Assembly: GCA_943325515.2 (NCBI GenBank)
Contig: CALPPS020000022.1
Location: 1 to 29,338 of the forward strand
Direction of reading: 5' to 3'
Length of the DNA stretch: 29,338 bases
From: Flavobacterium psychrophilum
Lineage (GTDB): Bacteria > Bacteroidota > Bacteroidia > Flavobacteriales > Flavobacteriaceae
A program made the translations under genes and the position numbers. Of this stretch, positions 7,774-16,675 are shown one piece after another; position 1 is the stretch's first letter; each line of letters opens with the position of its first letter. The notes beneath the pieces are model-generated. The model worked only from the letters and a program-made list of their open reading frames with translations. It had not been told where the DNA came from and ran no database searches.

Positions 7774-10038
7774 ATGGCTTTTGATATTAAAATGATAGAA
7801 AAAGTTTATGCTACAATGTCAGCTCGCGTAGATAAAGCAAGAGCGCTTGTAGGTAGACCATTAACTCTTTCAGAAAAGATTTTATATTCGCACTTATGGG
7901 AAGGAACGCCTTCTCAAGCATTCACACGTGGTAAAGATTATGTAGATTTCGCTCCTGATAGAGTAGCTTGTCAAGATGCCACTGCACAAATGGCATTATT
8001 ACAATTTATGCACGCTGGCAAAAAAACTGTTGCTGTACCAACGACTGTTCACTGTGATCATTTGATACAAGCCAAAGTAGGCGCAACGACGGATTTAGCT
8101 GTTGCTAATTCACAATCAAAAGAAGTTTTTGACTTTCTTTCTTCTGTCTCTAATAAATATGGTATTGGATTTTGGAAACCGGGTTCAGGAATTATTCATC
8201 AAATTGTTTTAGAAAATTATGCATTTCCAGGTGGAATGATGATAGGAACCGATTCTCATACTGTAAATGCGGGTGGTTTAGGAATGTTAGCTATTGGTGT
8301 TGGTGGTGCAGACGCCGTTGACGTTATGAGTGGTATGTCATGGGAATTGAAATTTCCAAAATTGATAGGAGTGAAGTTAACAGGGAAACTAAATGGTTGG
8401 ACTGCTCCAAAAGATGTAATATTAAAAGTAGCTGATATTCTAACTGTAAAAGGTGGAACTGGAGCAATAGTTGAATATTTTGGAGAAGGGGCAACTTCAA
8501 TGTCTTGTACTGGAAAAGGAACTATTTGTAATATGGGGGCAGAAATTGGTGCTACAACTTCTACTTTTGGATATGATGACTCTATGAGAAGATATTTGGT
8601 CGCAACAGACCGTCAAGATATTGTAGATGCGGCTGATAAAGTAGCTTCTTATTTAACTGGCGATGATGAAGTATATGCTAATCCTGCCAAATATTTTGAC
8701 CAAGTAATTGAAATCAACCTTTCAGAGTTAGAGCCACATATCAACGGACCATTTACTCCCGATAGAGGGACTCCAGTGTCTAAAATGAAATCAGAAGCTG
8801 CTGCAAATGGTTGGCCGTTAAAAGTAGAATGGGGATTGATAGGGTCTTGTACTAACTCATCCTATGAAGATATGGCTCGCGCTGCTTCAATAGTAGAGCA
8901 AGCGGTTGCCCATGGAATTACCCCAAAAGCTGAATTTGGTATCAATCCAGGTTCTGAACAAATTAGATATACCATAGAACGAGATGGTATTATAGCTACT
9001 TTCGAAAAAATGGGAACCAAAGTATTTACTAATGCTTGTGGGCCATGTATTGGACAATGGGATAGAGCTGGAGCTGACAAAGGAGAAAAAAATACAATTG
9101 TTCACTCATTTAACAGAAACTTCTCTAAACGCGCTGATGGAAATCCTAACACTCATGCTTTTGTAACTTCACCAGAAATGGTTGCTGCATTAGCCATTTC
9201 GGGTGATTTATCATTTAACCCTTTGACAGATTCATTATTAAATGATAAGGGAGAGCAAGTTAGATTAAATCCTCCTACAGGTGATGAGTTACCAAAAAGA
9301 GGTTTTGATGTAGAAGATGCAGGATTCCAAGCACCAGCAGCAGATGGTTCAACCGTTCAGGTTGCCGTTTCACTAACATCAGATAGATTGCAATTGCTAG
9401 CACCATTTGATGCTTGGGATGGAAAAAATATTACAGGTGCAAAATTGTTAATCAAAGCTTTTGGGAAGTGTACAACTGATCACATATCTATGGCTGGTCC
9501 ATGGTTACGTTTCCGAGGACATTTGGATAATATTTCTAATAATATGTTGATTGGAGCAGTAAATGCATTTAATCAAGAAGCCAATAAAGTTAAAAACCAA
9601 CTTACAGGAGAATATGCTGCTGTGCCTGCAGTACAGAGAGATTATAAATCAGCTGGTGTTCCAACCATTGTTGTGGGTGATCACAACTATGGAGAAGGCT
9701 CTTCAAGAGAACATGCAGCAATGGAACCAAGATTTTTGGGAGTAAAAGCTGTTTTAGTAAAATCGTTTGCACGTATTCATGAAACGAACTTAAAAAAACA
9801 AGGTATGTTGGCTTTGACTTTTGCTAACGAAGCCGATTATGATAAAATTCAGGAAAATGATACTATCAATTTCTTAGATTTAACTGAGTTTACTCCAGGT
9901 AAGCCACTTACACTTGAATTTGCACATGCTGATGGCTCAAAAGATTTAATTTTAGCTAACCATACATACAACGATAGCCAAATAGGTTGGTTTGTGGCAG
10001 GTTCTGCTTTGAACCTAATTGCCGCAGGAAAAGCATAA
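7774..10038 (+). CDS. acn: Aconitate hydratase (mitochondrial-type aconitase)
   Basis: Aconitase interconverts citrate and isocitrate in the TCA cycle using a [4Fe-4S] cluster. At 754 residues it resembles the mitochondrial-type enzyme rather than the roughly 890-residue bacterial AcnA or the AcnB type. The cluster ligands are visible: Cys359 in [10 protein letters not shown], and Cys422 and Cys425 in ACGPCIGQW, nearly the numbering of bovine aconitase (358/421/424). The swivel domain carries [15 protein letters not shown], containing the catalytic serine region, and [15 protein letters not shown]. The N-terminal substrate region includes [13 protein letters not shown]. It stands alone between its own promoter and a strong terminator. 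No other TCA gene is adjacent, although a GAPDH gene converges on it. Nothing is truncated or odd in the protein. Confidence 0.97.
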   Translation: MAFDIKMIEKVYATMSARVDKARALVGRPLTLSEKILYSHLWEGTPSQAFTRGKDYVDFAPDRVACQDATAQMALLQFMHAGKKTVAVPTTVHCDHLIQAKVGATTDLAVANSQSKEVFDFLSSVSNKYGIGFWKPGSGIIHQIVLENYAFPGGMMIGTDSHTVNAGGLGMLAIGVGGADAVDVMSGMSWELKFPKLIGVKLTGKLNGWTAPKDVILKVADILTVKGGTGAIVEYFGEGATSMSCTGKGTICNMGAEIGATTSTFGYDDSMRRYLVATDRQDIVDAADKVASYLTGDDEVYANPAKYFDQVIEINLSELEPHINGPFTPDRGTPVSKMKSEAAANGWPLKVEWGLIGSCTNSSYEDMARAASIVEQAVAHGITPKAEFGINPGSEQIRYTIERDGIIATFEKMGTKVFTNACGPCIGQWDRAGADKGEKNTIVHSFNRNFSKRADGNPNTHAFVTSPEMVAALAISGDLSFNPLTDSLLNDKGEQVRLNPPTGDELPKRGFDVEDAGFQAPAADGSTVQVAVSLTSDRLQLLAPFDAWDGKNITGAKLLIKAFGKCTTDHISMAGPWLRFRGHLDNISNNMLIGAVNAFNQEANKVKNQLTGEYAAVPAVQRDYKSAGVPTIVVGDHNYGEGSSREHAAMEPRFLGVKAVLVKSFARIHETNLKKQGMLALTFANEADYDKIQENDTINFLDLTEFTPGKPLTLEFAHADGSKDLILANHTYNDSQIGWFVAGSALNLIAAGKA

Positions 10039-10052
10039 TAAAGTTTACTTTT

Positions 10053-10104
10053 TGACTAGCACTATATAATCGATATCGATTATATAGTGCTAGTCATTTT
10101 TTTT
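10053..10104 (+). terminator. Terminator of acn: 44-bp perfect palindrome plus T8
   Basis: Bases 10053-10096 are a perfect palindrome: TGACTAGCACTATATAATCGAT is followed at once by its exact reverse complement, with no unpaired centre. T8 follows at 10097-10104. In RNA the central few bases must open as a loop, leaving a stem of about 20 bp. It sits 14 bases after the acn stop and points right. The other strand has no U-tract beyond the stem, so it is less suited to terminating the convergent gap transcript. Confidence 0.9.
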
Positions 10105-10176
10105 AATTTATTTTTTACAAATACCTATAGATATTTTCTTAAATAATATTTTAAGATTTTTCAGATTCAAAAACAA

Positions 10177-11625
10177 TTAATAGTAGGTATATCTTCTTAC
10201 TTTAGCTATATACTTAGCCAAACGTATTACTTGATGACTATAACCATATTCATTATCATACCAAACATATAAAACTATATTTTTCCCATCGCCTGAAACA
10301 ATAGTTGCATTACTATCAAATATTGAAGGAGCAGAAGTGCCAACAATATCAGAAGATACCAGTTCATTATTTAAAGAATATTTAATTTGCTCTACTAATT
10401 CACCTTCTAGAGCATATTGTCTCATAATTCCATTTACTTCTTCAATGGAAGTTGGTTTTGACACCTCTAGATTTAGCACTACCAAGGAGCCATTTGGCAC
10501 TGGCACTCGAATAGCATTTGAAGTTAATTTTCCTGCCAAGCTAGGTAATGCTTTGGCAACAGCACTACCTGCTCCAGTTTCAGTTATAACCATATTAAGA
10601 GCTGCAGCACGACCTCGGCGGTATTTTTTATGCATATTGTCAACTAAGTTCTGATCATTAGTATAAGCGTGTATGGTTTCAAGATGTCCTTTTACAACAC
10701 CAAGTGTTTCTTCAACTACTTGTAATATTGGAGTAATAGCATTGGTTGTACAAGAAGCAGCGGAATAAATGTCCACTTTGTCAGGATTGTAATCATTATG
10801 ATTTACACCATATACAATATTAGGGACGCCTTTGCCTGGGGCTGTCAATAAAACTTTATTAACCCCTTTTGAAACTAAGTGTCTTTTTAATGCCTCTTCG
10901 GTCGTAAATGCTCCCGTATTATCGATTACTAAAGCGTCTTCAATTCCATATTTTGTATAGTCAATTTCTTCTGGAGCATTTGAAGTTATTATATGAACTG
11001 TTGTTCCATTAATTATCAGGGCATTGTTTTCAACATCCGCTTGAACAGAACCTTCAAAATCGCCATGAACAGAATCATAACGTAAAAGAGAGGCTCTTTT
11101 TTCTAGAGAATTAGCATCATTTCTGTCACGTGTAACAATGGCACGAAGTCTAAGTTGTTGTCCTTTACCAATTTTACTCATCATTTCACGCGCCAATAAT
11201 CTTCCGATACGACCAAAACCATAAAGAACAACATCTTTCGGCTTTATATTTTTTGCATTTTTTGCATTTTTTAATTTATCAATTACGAAAGCTTTAGCGT
11301 CATGGTATTTATTATCTTCTAAATGATATTCATAGGTTAGTTTTCCAATGTCAATTTTTGACGGAGGCAAATCTAAGTTAACTATGGTATTAGCAATCTC
11401 AACAGTGTCAAATACATTTATTGGTTTTTGAACAAATTCCGCAGCATATTCGTGAAGATTGATAATATCACTAACATTTCTGTCGATTAATTGATTCCTA
11501 AAAAGCACTAATTCTATAGATTTGTCATACCATAAATCGCTAATGATTTTAATAAATTCTATACCTGCTTTACGTCTGTCGGCTTGAAATGATACTTCCT
11601 TTTCGTATAGGGTATTCTTTTTCAT
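10177..11625 (-). CDS. gap: Long-form glyceraldehyde-3-phosphate dehydrogenase with N-terminal extension
   Basis: GAPDH oxidises and phosphorylates glyceraldehyde 3-phosphate in glycolysis and runs in reverse in gluconeogenesis. The catalytic domain starts only near residue 130 with LYGFGRIGR (Rossmann motif at 136-142). Catalytic Cys292 lies in SAASCTTNAITP. Further signatures are HAYTNDQNLVD, RRGRAAALNMV and WYDNEYGYSHQV near the end. The total of 482 residues compares with about 335 in ordinary GAPDH; the first 130 residues are an acidic and helical extension I cannot assign. After the second Rossmann strand the usual N-D is replaced by T165-R166 (AIVTRDRND), which removes the acidic residue that favours NAD. 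A second, short GAPDH is usual in flavobacteria, so this form may be gluconeogenic or prefer NADP; that is inference. It has its own promoter. Confidence 0.94.
   Translation of the reverse strand: MKKNTLYEKEVSFQADRRKAGIEFIKIISDLWYDKSIELVLFRNQLIDRNVSDIINLHEYAAEFVQKPINVFDTVEIANTIVNLDLPPSKIDIGKLTYEYHLEDNKYHDAKAFVIDKLKNAKNAKNIKPKDVVLYGFGRIGRLLAREMMSKIGKGQQLRLRAIVTRDRNDANSLEKRASLLRYDSVHGDFEGSVQADVENNALIINGTTVHIITSNAPEEIDYTKYGIEDALVIDNTGAFTTEEALKRHLVSKGVNKVLLTAPGKGVPNIVYGVNHNDYNPDKVDIYSAASCTTNAITPILQVVEETLGVVKGHLETIHAYTNDQNLVDNMHKKYRRGRAAALNMVITETGAGSAVAKALPSLAGKLTSNAIRVPVPNGSLVVLNLEVSKPTSIEEVNGIMRQYALEGELVEQIKYSLNNELVSSDIVGTSAPSIFDSNATIVSGDGKNIVLYVWYDNEYGYSHQVIRLAKYIAKVRRYTYY
11248..11272 (-). repeat. 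In-frame 9-bp tandem repeat in gap
   Basis: Nearly three copies of ATTTTTTGC (plus-strand reading) encode the repeated A-K-N of AKNAKN at residues 121-126. This is the linker between the GAPDH extension and the catalytic domain. Each unit has six T/A in a row, so slippage is possible, but unit gain or loss would keep the frame. Confidence 0.7.
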
Positions 11626-11670
11626 AAAAGAGATGATTTTTAGTTGTTAGTAACAGATTTAAATTCTGCG

Positions 11671-11711
11671 CAAAAGTATAAAATTGAAGTGTTTAACGAA
11701 AACGATTTCGT
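11671..11711 (-). promoter_or_regulatory. Promoter of gap with upstream inverted repeat
   Basis: On the minus strand TACTTTTG (11678-11671) is an exact TAnnTTTG box, about 46 bases upstream of the gap ATG. At the -33 position lies ACGAAA-N4-TTTCGT (11696-11711), a palindrome-like element with a central CG, the general look of a LacI-family operator. The minus strand here contains CGTTTTCGT, also found at the acn promoter. Confidence 0.55.
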
Positions 11712-11720
11712 AAATTTTTT

Positions 11721-11757
11721 AAATAAAAAAAGCCAATCGATTAAGATTAGCTTTTTT
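11721..11757 (-). terminator. Rho-independent terminator of htrA
   Basis: On the minus strand AAAAAAGCTAATC (11757-11745) pairs with GATTGGCTTTTTT (11738-11726), one G-U pair included, around a 6-base loop. A T-rich tail follows. It lies 22 bases past the htrA stop and separates htrA from the gap promoter. Confidence 0.85.
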
Positions 11758-11779
11758 GAAAAAAAGTAAGTAAGAGGAA

Positions 11780-13183
11780 TTATAAAATAACTTGAATGAC
11801 TTGACCAATTCTGTTAATCATTTGTATACTAACATTTTGATTTTCGTCTTTTTTATTTAGTATCCTTGAAACTGATTCTACATCAGTAGCTTTCACATTA
11901 TCAACGGATAATATTATACCCCCTTTCAATTGGTCGTAATAGGGTCTAAGATTTTCATTATTAATTTCTTTGATGCGAACACCGTAATCGATTTTGAACT
12001 TTCTTTTGTCAGAAGCATCAATGTTTTCTAATTCTAATCCTTTGAATTCGGTAGTGAAAATATCATTTTTGATTAATACTACAGGAATAGTTTTTGTGTT
12101 TCCCTCTCTAATAAATGTAACTTGAACTTTATCATTTGGTCTTTTGGTATTAATATAACCTGTTAGTTCGGCATACGAACTAATTTTTTGATTGTCTAAT
12201 TTTTTAATTATATCTCCTTTTTGAAGACCCGCTTTTTCTGCACCAGAATTTTTAGTTACTTTATTGACAAAGAAACCTTCAGTCTCTTTTGTCCCTAATT
12301 CATCAGAAGTTTTACTGTTTAATTCATTTCCTTCAATACCAAGAATACCTCTTTGTACACCACCAAATTCCATAATATCTTCAATAATTTTTCTAGTAAT
12401 GTTTGATGGAACCGCAAATGAATAGCCCGTGTAACTTCCTGTTGGTGAAGAAATCATCGTATTTATTCCGATTAATTCTCCACGAGTATTTACTAATGCA
12501 CCACCGCTATTTCCTGGATTTACAGCAGCATCTGTTTGTATGAATGATTGAATATTATTAGAATTATCTAAATTTCTGGCTTTGGCTGAAACAATTCCCG
12601 CTGTTACTGTTGAATTCAAATTATATGGATTTCCAACAGCTAATACCCATTCACCCACTTTTACCTGGTCAGAATCAGCAAAAGTAGAATATGGTAATTT
12701 TTCGTCTGCGTTTATTTTAAGTAAAGCAATATCCATTTTAGAATCGGTTCCAATGAGTTTTGCTTTATAAGATTTATTATTATTTAAAGTAACTTCAAGT
12801 TCTGTCGCATCTTTTATCACGTGATTATTGGTCACAATATAACCATCTTCAGAAATGATTACTCCAGAACCAGTTCCTACTTGTTCTTGTTGTTGTCCTC
12901 CGCGAGCCCCATAGAAAAATTCCATGATTGGATTAGAAACTGTTCTCATAGAAACATTTTTTACGTGAACAACGGTATGTACAGCACTTTCGGCAGCAGC
13001 CGTAAAATCTAAAGTTTCTCCGTTTAAACCAACATTTTTTGAGTAGTTTGTTGGTGCCATAGTAACGATTGAACTGCGATGCTCTTTTCTTTCAATAAAT
13101 AATTTATAAGCACCAAGAGTTGTTGCGCCACTTAATAAAGAAACCAAAAATAAACTTGATAAACGTTTCATAGTCATATACAT
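11780..13183 (-). CDS. degP: DegP/HtrA-type periplasmic serine protease
   Basis: HtrA proteases degrade or refold damaged envelope proteins. The protein has 467 residues from the first ATG. A better signal-anchor start may be the fifth codon (13171), giving MKRLSSLFLVSLLSGATTLGAYKLF; both starts fit the promoter. The catalytic triad is visible, counted from the first Met: His121 (VTNNHV), Asp151 (MDIALLKI) and Ser226 (NPGNSGGAL). A first PDZ domain follows at about 275-370, containing GFFVNKVTKNSGAEKAGLQKGDII. A more divergent second PDZ lies at about 375-467, with GVRIKEI and LKGGIILSVDNV. The hydrophobic start has no clear cleavage site and may anchor the protein to the inner membrane. It is monocistronic, with its own promoter and terminator. 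Function fits the foldase genes nearby. Confidence 0.95.
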   Translation of the reverse strand: MYMTMKRLSSLFLVSLLSGATTLGAYKLFIERKEHRSSIVTMAPTNYSKNVGLNGETLDFTAAAESAVHTVVHVKNVSMRTVSNPIMEFFYGARGGQQQEQVGTGSGVIISEDGYIVTNNHVIKDATELEVTLNNNKSYKAKLIGTDSKMDIALLKINADEKLPYSTFADSDQVKVGEWVLAVGNPYNLNSTVTAGIVSAKARNLDNSNNIQSFIQTDAAVNPGNSGGALVNTRGELIGINTMISSPTGSYTGYSFAVPSNITRKIIEDIMEFGGVQRGILGIEGNELNSKTSDELGTKETEGFFVNKVTKNSGAEKAGLQKGDIIKKLDNQKISSYAELTGYINTKRPNDKVQVTFIREGNTKTIPVVLIKNDIFTTEFKGLELENIDASDKRKFKIDYGVRIKEINNENLRPYYDQLKGGIILSVDNVKATDVESVSRILNKKDENQNVSIQMINRIGQVIQVIL

Positions 13184-13199
13184 TTTAAATTATTTGAAG

Positions 13200-13230
13200 T
13201 AAAATTAAAAACTTTCTATTTTTTTTCAAA
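13200..13230 (-). promoter_or_regulatory. Promoter of htrA
   Basis: On the minus strand TTTG (13230-13227), a 19-base spacer and TAATTTTA (13207-13200) fit the Bacteroidota promoter layout, with one mismatch at the last base of the -7 box. The predicted start near 13195 gives a 12- to 24-base leader, depending on which Met is used. Confidence 0.5.
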
Positions 13231-13279
13231 TGCCATTTAACGCTTGTTTAACATTTTTTAAGTTAATCTTAATAATTGC

Positions 13280-13287
13280 TATATTTG
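13280..13287 (+). promoter_or_regulatory. -7 box of the dapF group
   Basis: TATATTTG is an exact TAnnTTTG box 17 bases before the ATG at 13305. Because it lies downstream of the longer in-frame start at 13230, it argues that dapF translation starts at 13305. No clear -33 TTG was seen. Confidence 0.6.
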
Positions 13288-13304
13288 TGGGAGTTAATAA
13301 GGCT

Positions 13305-14090
13305 ATGAAAATTACTTTCGACAAATATCAAGGCACCGGAAATGATTTTGTGATGATTGATAATCGTCAAAATATATTTCCAAAAGACAACATAAAACTC
13401 ATCGAGAAACTTTGCGATCGTCGTTTTGGTATTGGTGCTGATGGATTAATTTTATTGGAAAATGATACTAAAACAGATTTCAAAATGCTTTATTACAATT
13501 CCGACGGAAATGAAAGTTCTATGTGTGGCAATGGTGGAAGATGTATTGTTGCTTTTGCCAAAAGTTTGAAAGTAATCAATGATGATGAAACCGATTTTAT
13601 CGCTACTGATGGATTGCATCACGCTTCTATATTAGATAACGGAATTATTTCTTTGCAAATGAAAGATGTTGATGAACTAAAAATAGAAAATGATTATGTT
13701 TTCTTAAATACAGGTTCTCCGCATCATGTGATGCTAGTAGAGGATTTAAAAACTATTGATGTTAAAAATAATGGCTCTATCATCCGATATTCTGAACTAT
13801 ATGGAAAAGCGGGCACTAACGTGAATTTTGTGAAGCAATTTTCAGAAGCTCATTTTGCTTTGAGAACTTACGAACGTGGAGTAGAAGATGAAACTTTGTC
13901 TTGTGGCACTGGCGCAACTGCAACTGCTATTGCCATGCATGCCATAGGGAAAACTCTATCAAATCATATTCATATAGATGTAGCAGGAGGAAAGCTAGAA
14001 GTTTCATTTGTAAAAGAAGGAACTCGTTATACCAATGTATTTCTGCAAGGTCCAGCAACTTTTGTTTTTGAAGGAGAAATAGCATGGTAA
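13305..14090 (+). CDS. dapF: Diaminopimelate epimerase
   Basis: DapF converts LL- to meso-diaminopimelate for lysine and peptidoglycan synthesis, using two cysteines and no cofactor. From the ATG at 13305 the protein has 261 residues. MKITFDKYQGTGNDFVMIDN is the standard family start, so the 25 extra residues available from 13230 are rejected. Both catalytic cysteines are present: Cys74 in MCGNGGRC and Cys200 in DETLSCGTGATA. Other motifs are FGIGADGLI, the substrate-binding NSDGNESSMCGNGGR segment and GSPHHV. It heads a rightward group whose next gene overlaps it by 7 bases, so they are likely co-translated. The supply of mDAP fits the cell-wall genes mltG and the lysozyme-like gene downstream. 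Confidence 0.96.
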   Translation: MKITFDKYQGTGNDFVMIDNRQNIFPKDNIKLIEKLCDRRFGIGADGLILLENDTKTDFKMLYYNSDGNESSMCGNGGRCIVAFAKSLKVINDDETDFIATDGLHHASILDNGIISLQMKDVDELKIENDYVFLNTGSPHHVMLVEDLKTIDVKNNGSIIRYSELYGKAGTNVNFVKQFSEAHFALRTYERGVEDETLSCGTGATATAIAMHAIGKTLSNHIHIDVAGGKLEVSFVKEGTRYTNVFLQGPATFVFEGEIAW

Positions 14091-14611
14091 CATTAAAAGG
14101 AAAAAACGTATTTCTACGTGCTCTAGAACCTGAAGATTTAGCCTTTATCTATCATATAGAAAACGATGAACATATCTGGGAAGTTAGCAATACCCAAACT
14201 CCCTATAGTAAATTTCTAATTCGGCAGTATCTTGAAAATGCCCACCAAGATATCTATGAAGCCAAACAATTGCGGTTAGCTATTTGTAAAAATAACACTA
14301 ATGAAGCTATAGGATTGATTGATTTGTTTGATTTTGATCCAAAGAATAATCGTGCCGGAATTGGCATTATTATACAAAATGAAATCAATAGAAACTCTGG
14401 TTTTGGTAAAGAAGCACTCTCGCTCCTTATAGAATTCAGCTTTAAACAATTGCAGTTGCATCAATTGTATGCAAATATCGGAATAGAAAACATAGCAAGT
14501 ATAGCACTTTTTACTACATTTGGTTTCGAAAAAATAGGAGTCAAAAAGGATTGGAATTATAGTAATAATTCTTTTCAAGATGAGGCATTTTTTCAATTGA
14601 TTAATAACTAA
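14084..14611 (+). CDS. GNAT acetyltransferase, RimJ/RimL-like
   Basis: The protein has 175 residues and overlaps dapF by 7 bases. The fold order of the GNAT superfamily is visible: a first strand at LKGKNVFLRALEPEDLAFIYHIENDEHIWEVS, the start typical of RimJ/RimL and SpeG-type enzymes; a middle strand at NRAGIGIIIQNEINRNSGFGKEAL, which replaces the usual acetyl-CoA P-loop R-G-x-G-x-A with N-S-G-F-G-K; and the end LHQLYANIGIENIASIALFTTFGFEKIGVKKDW. The donor is presumably acetyl-CoA. The acceptor cannot be read from sequence: ribosomal protein N-termini, polyamines, amino sugars and small amines are all possible. Its position between dapF and mltG suggests, without proof, an envelope-related substrate. 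Confidence 0.87.
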   Translation: MVTLKGKNVFLRALEPEDLAFIYHIENDEHIWEVSNTQTPYSKFLIRQYLENAHQDIYEAKQLRLAICKNNTNEAIGLIDLFDFDPKNNRAGIGIIIQNEINRNSGFGKEALSLLIEFSFKQLQLHQLYANIGIENIASIALFTTFGFEKIGVKKDWNYSNNSFQDEAFFQLINN

Positions 14612-14629
14612 AACTTAACTTTTTCGGTC

Positions 14630-15664
14630 TTGAATACAAAGAGAAATAAAATTGTAAAAGTAGTAACAGCGATTTTTTTAGTAGTTACACTATTTGTTTT
14701 TATAAAATTTTTTACATCGGACACCAATTTTGAAACGGAAGAAGTTTATGTCCAAATCCCAACTGGTTCTACTTATCAAGATGTGGATAAAATTGTAGCT
14801 CCATTTTTGAAAAACAAGAACAATTTTGAAATTATGGCTACGCTTCGTTCTTATCCTGACCGTGTTAAACCAGGAAGATTTTTATTAAAACAGGGGATGA
14901 ATGCTTTTCAATTAGTAGGTGCTATGAGAAGAAATGTTCCAGTCAAGTTGGCTTTTAATAATCAAGAAAGATTAGAGAATTTATGTGAGCGTATCAGTTC
15001 ACAAATCGAGCCTGATACCACTAAGTTATTAGCTACTTTTAGAGATAGTATTTTTTTACAAAAAAATGGTTTTACCAAGGACAATGTTTTTGCTATGTTT
15101 TTACCAAACACTTATGAATTTTATTGGAATGTTTCTGCCGAAAAGTTTCGCGATAAAATGTTAGAAGAATACAATCGTTTTTGGACTATAGAGAGAATTG
15201 CAAAGGCAACAGCTTTACACTTAACTCCAGTTCAAGTAATTACTTTAGCATCTATTGTTCATAAAGAAACCGTAAAAAAAGGTGAAAGACCAATTGTTGC
15301 AGGTGTTTATCTTAACAGATTGAGACAAGAAATGAAGTTACAAGCCGATCCAACAGTAATTTATGCCTTGAAATTAAGAGATGATAATTTTGACCAAATA
15401 ATAAAAAGAGTACTCTATAATGACTTATTTATAAATTCTCCCTATAATACCTATAAAAATGAAGGTTTGCCACCAGGTCCCATTGCTATGCCCGATATGG
15501 ACGCCATAGATGCAGTTTTAAATGCTCAAAAACATGATTATTTATATTTCTGCGCTAGTGTAGAGCGTTTTGGGTACCATGAGTTTGCTTCCTCTATAGC
15601 GCAACATAATGTGAATGCCAAAAAGTATGCCGATTGGCTAAATACACAAGGAACCAAACGATAA
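14630..15664 (+). CDS. mltG: Endolytic transglycosylase MltG (YceG-like)
   Basis: MltG cuts nascent glycan strands in the inner-membrane/periplasm space and sets glycan chain length. The protein has 344 residues. The start codon is TTG, because an in-frame stop (14609-14611) lies just upstream and the first internal ATG is near residue 69. A basic N-terminus (NTKRNKIVK) precedes one membrane span (about 10-28). A LysM-like segment (VQIPTGSTYQDVDKIV) follows. The catalytic domain carries LASIVHKET, with the expected catalytic Glu213, then IVAGVYLNRLRQEMKLQADPT and YNTYKNEGLPPGPI, all YceG signatures. The gene begins 18 bases after the acetyltransferase stop and is followed at 3 bases by the DUF2279 gene, so this is one transcript. 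Confidence 0.95.
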   Translation: MNTKRNKIVKVVTAIFLVVTLFVFIKFFTSDTNFETEEVYVQIPTGSTYQDVDKIVAPFLKNKNNFEIMATLRSYPDRVKPGRFLLKQGMNAFQLVGAMRRNVPVKLAFNNQERLENLCERISSQIEPDTTKLLATFRDSIFLQKNGFTKDNVFAMFLPNTYEFYWNVSAEKFRDKMLEEYNRFWTIERIAKATALHLTPVQVITLASIVHKETVKKGERPIVAGVYLNRLRQEMKLQADPTVIYALKLRDDNFDQIIKRVLYNDLFINSPYNTYKNEGLPPGPIAMPDMDAIDAVLNAQKHDYLYFCASVERFGYHEFASSIAQHNVNAKKYADWLNTQGTKR

Positions 15665-15667
15665 TCA

Positions 15668-16579
15668 TTGAAGAATAAGAATTACATAATCTTTTTTTTC
15701 TTTTTTTCCGGTTTATTATGGTCACAAACTTCAATTGATACTTTTTTAACACCTTCCGACACTTTAAATTCTAAAAGGTTAAAAACTCTAGTACTAACTG
15801 AAGCTTCCATTGCAACTGCTGCATTGGTGGGATTAAATCAAGTTTGGTATGCTGATTATCCTCGCTCCAACTTTCATTTAATTAATGATAATGCCGAGTG
15901 GTTGCAAATGGATAAAGCAGGTCATGTATTTTCAACCTATCACTTAGGAAGTTTTGGAGCCAATGCTATGAAATGGTCTGGTGCTACTAGAAAACATCAA
16001 TTAATTTATGGTGCCACCTTGGGACTAGCTTTTATGACGACCGTTGAGGTTTTTGATGGCTATTCGGCTAATTGGGGTGCATCATTGGGTGATATTGCAG
16101 CCAATATTTCTGGATCTGCTTTATTTGTTTCTCAAGAGTTACTTTGGAATGAACAACGTATTATTCCTAAGTTTTCTTTTCACACCACACCCTATGCTTC
16201 AAGAAGACCTAATGTTTTAGGAAGTTCATTGCAAGAACAACTGTTAAAAGATTATAACGGACAAACCTATTGGCTTTCGGTAAATATAAGCTCATTTATC
16301 AAGAATTCTAAGATTCCAAAATGGTTAAATATTGCATTTGGATATGGAGCGGAGGGAATGATTACAGGAAACGATGAACTTGTTAACACTATTTTCTTAC
16401 CAGAAAGCAAAAGATATAGACAATTCTATCTCAGTTTGGACGTTGATTTGACCAAAATTGAGACTAAATCCCATTTTGTTAAGACAATTTTAACAATTTT
16501 CAACACTATAAAGATACCGGCTCCAGCTATTGAAATCAAGGGTCGCGGAGGTTATAAGGCACATTTGTTCTACTTTTGA
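15668..16579 (+). CDS. DUF2279 family envelope protein
   Basis: The protein has 303 residues and starts with TTG three bases after the mltG stop. A signal peptide (KNKNYIIFFFFFSGLLWSQ) exports it. The core matches the DUF2279/YfiM type: WLQMDKAGHVFSTYHLGSFG, then hydrophobic helices with small residues (LIYGATLGLAFMTTVEVFDGYSANWGASLGDIAANISGSAL). The conserved D-K-x-G-H and E-x-x-D-G-x-S-A-x-W-G-A-S-x-G-D pattern is intact, suggesting a membrane-embedded helical bundle. The C-terminal 130 residues contain alternating aromatic strands (WLSVNISSFI, YLSLDVDLTKI) that could form outer-membrane beta structure. No function is established that I can name. Operon position after mltG hints at an envelope role. 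Confidence 0.8.
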   Translation: MKNKNYIIFFFFFSGLLWSQTSIDTFLTPSDTLNSKRLKTLVLTEASIATAALVGLNQVWYADYPRSNFHLINDNAEWLQMDKAGHVFSTYHLGSFGANAMKWSGATRKHQLIYGATLGLAFMTTVEVFDGYSANWGASLGDIAANISGSALFVSQELLWNEQRIIPKFSFHTTPYASRRPNVLGSSLQEQLLKDYNGQTYWLSVNISSFIKNSKIPKWLNIAFGYGAEGMITGNDELVNTIFLPESKRYRQFYLSLDVDLTKIETKSHFVKTILTIFNTIKIPAPAIEIKGRGGYKAHLFYF

Positions 16580-16621
16580 TGTAGTTTAACTGCCTGATAG
16601 TCAATTTTATAAAATTAATTG

Positions 16622-16629
16622 TATATTTG
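16622..16629 (+). promoter_or_regulatory. -7 box of the lysozyme-like gene
   Basis: TATATTTG is an exact TAnnTTTG match in the 96-base gap after the DUF2279 gene. Transcription would start near 16636, giving a leader of about 40 bases. No -33 TTG is obvious. Confidence 0.5.
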
Positions 16630-16675
16630 CGTCAGAAATTTCATGTCGGTGACAGCGCTTGAGAAATAACAATTA

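Noticed and set aside
11248..11272. Possible phase-variable tract in gap
   Set aside because: The unit is 9 bp, so copy-number changes keep the frame; it is reported only as a coding repeat.
13230..13304. 25-residue N-terminal extension of dapF with hydrophobic character
   Set aside because: The -7 box TATATTTG lies inside it, and the family start MKITFDKYQGTGND is at 13305, so the extension is probably untranscribed.
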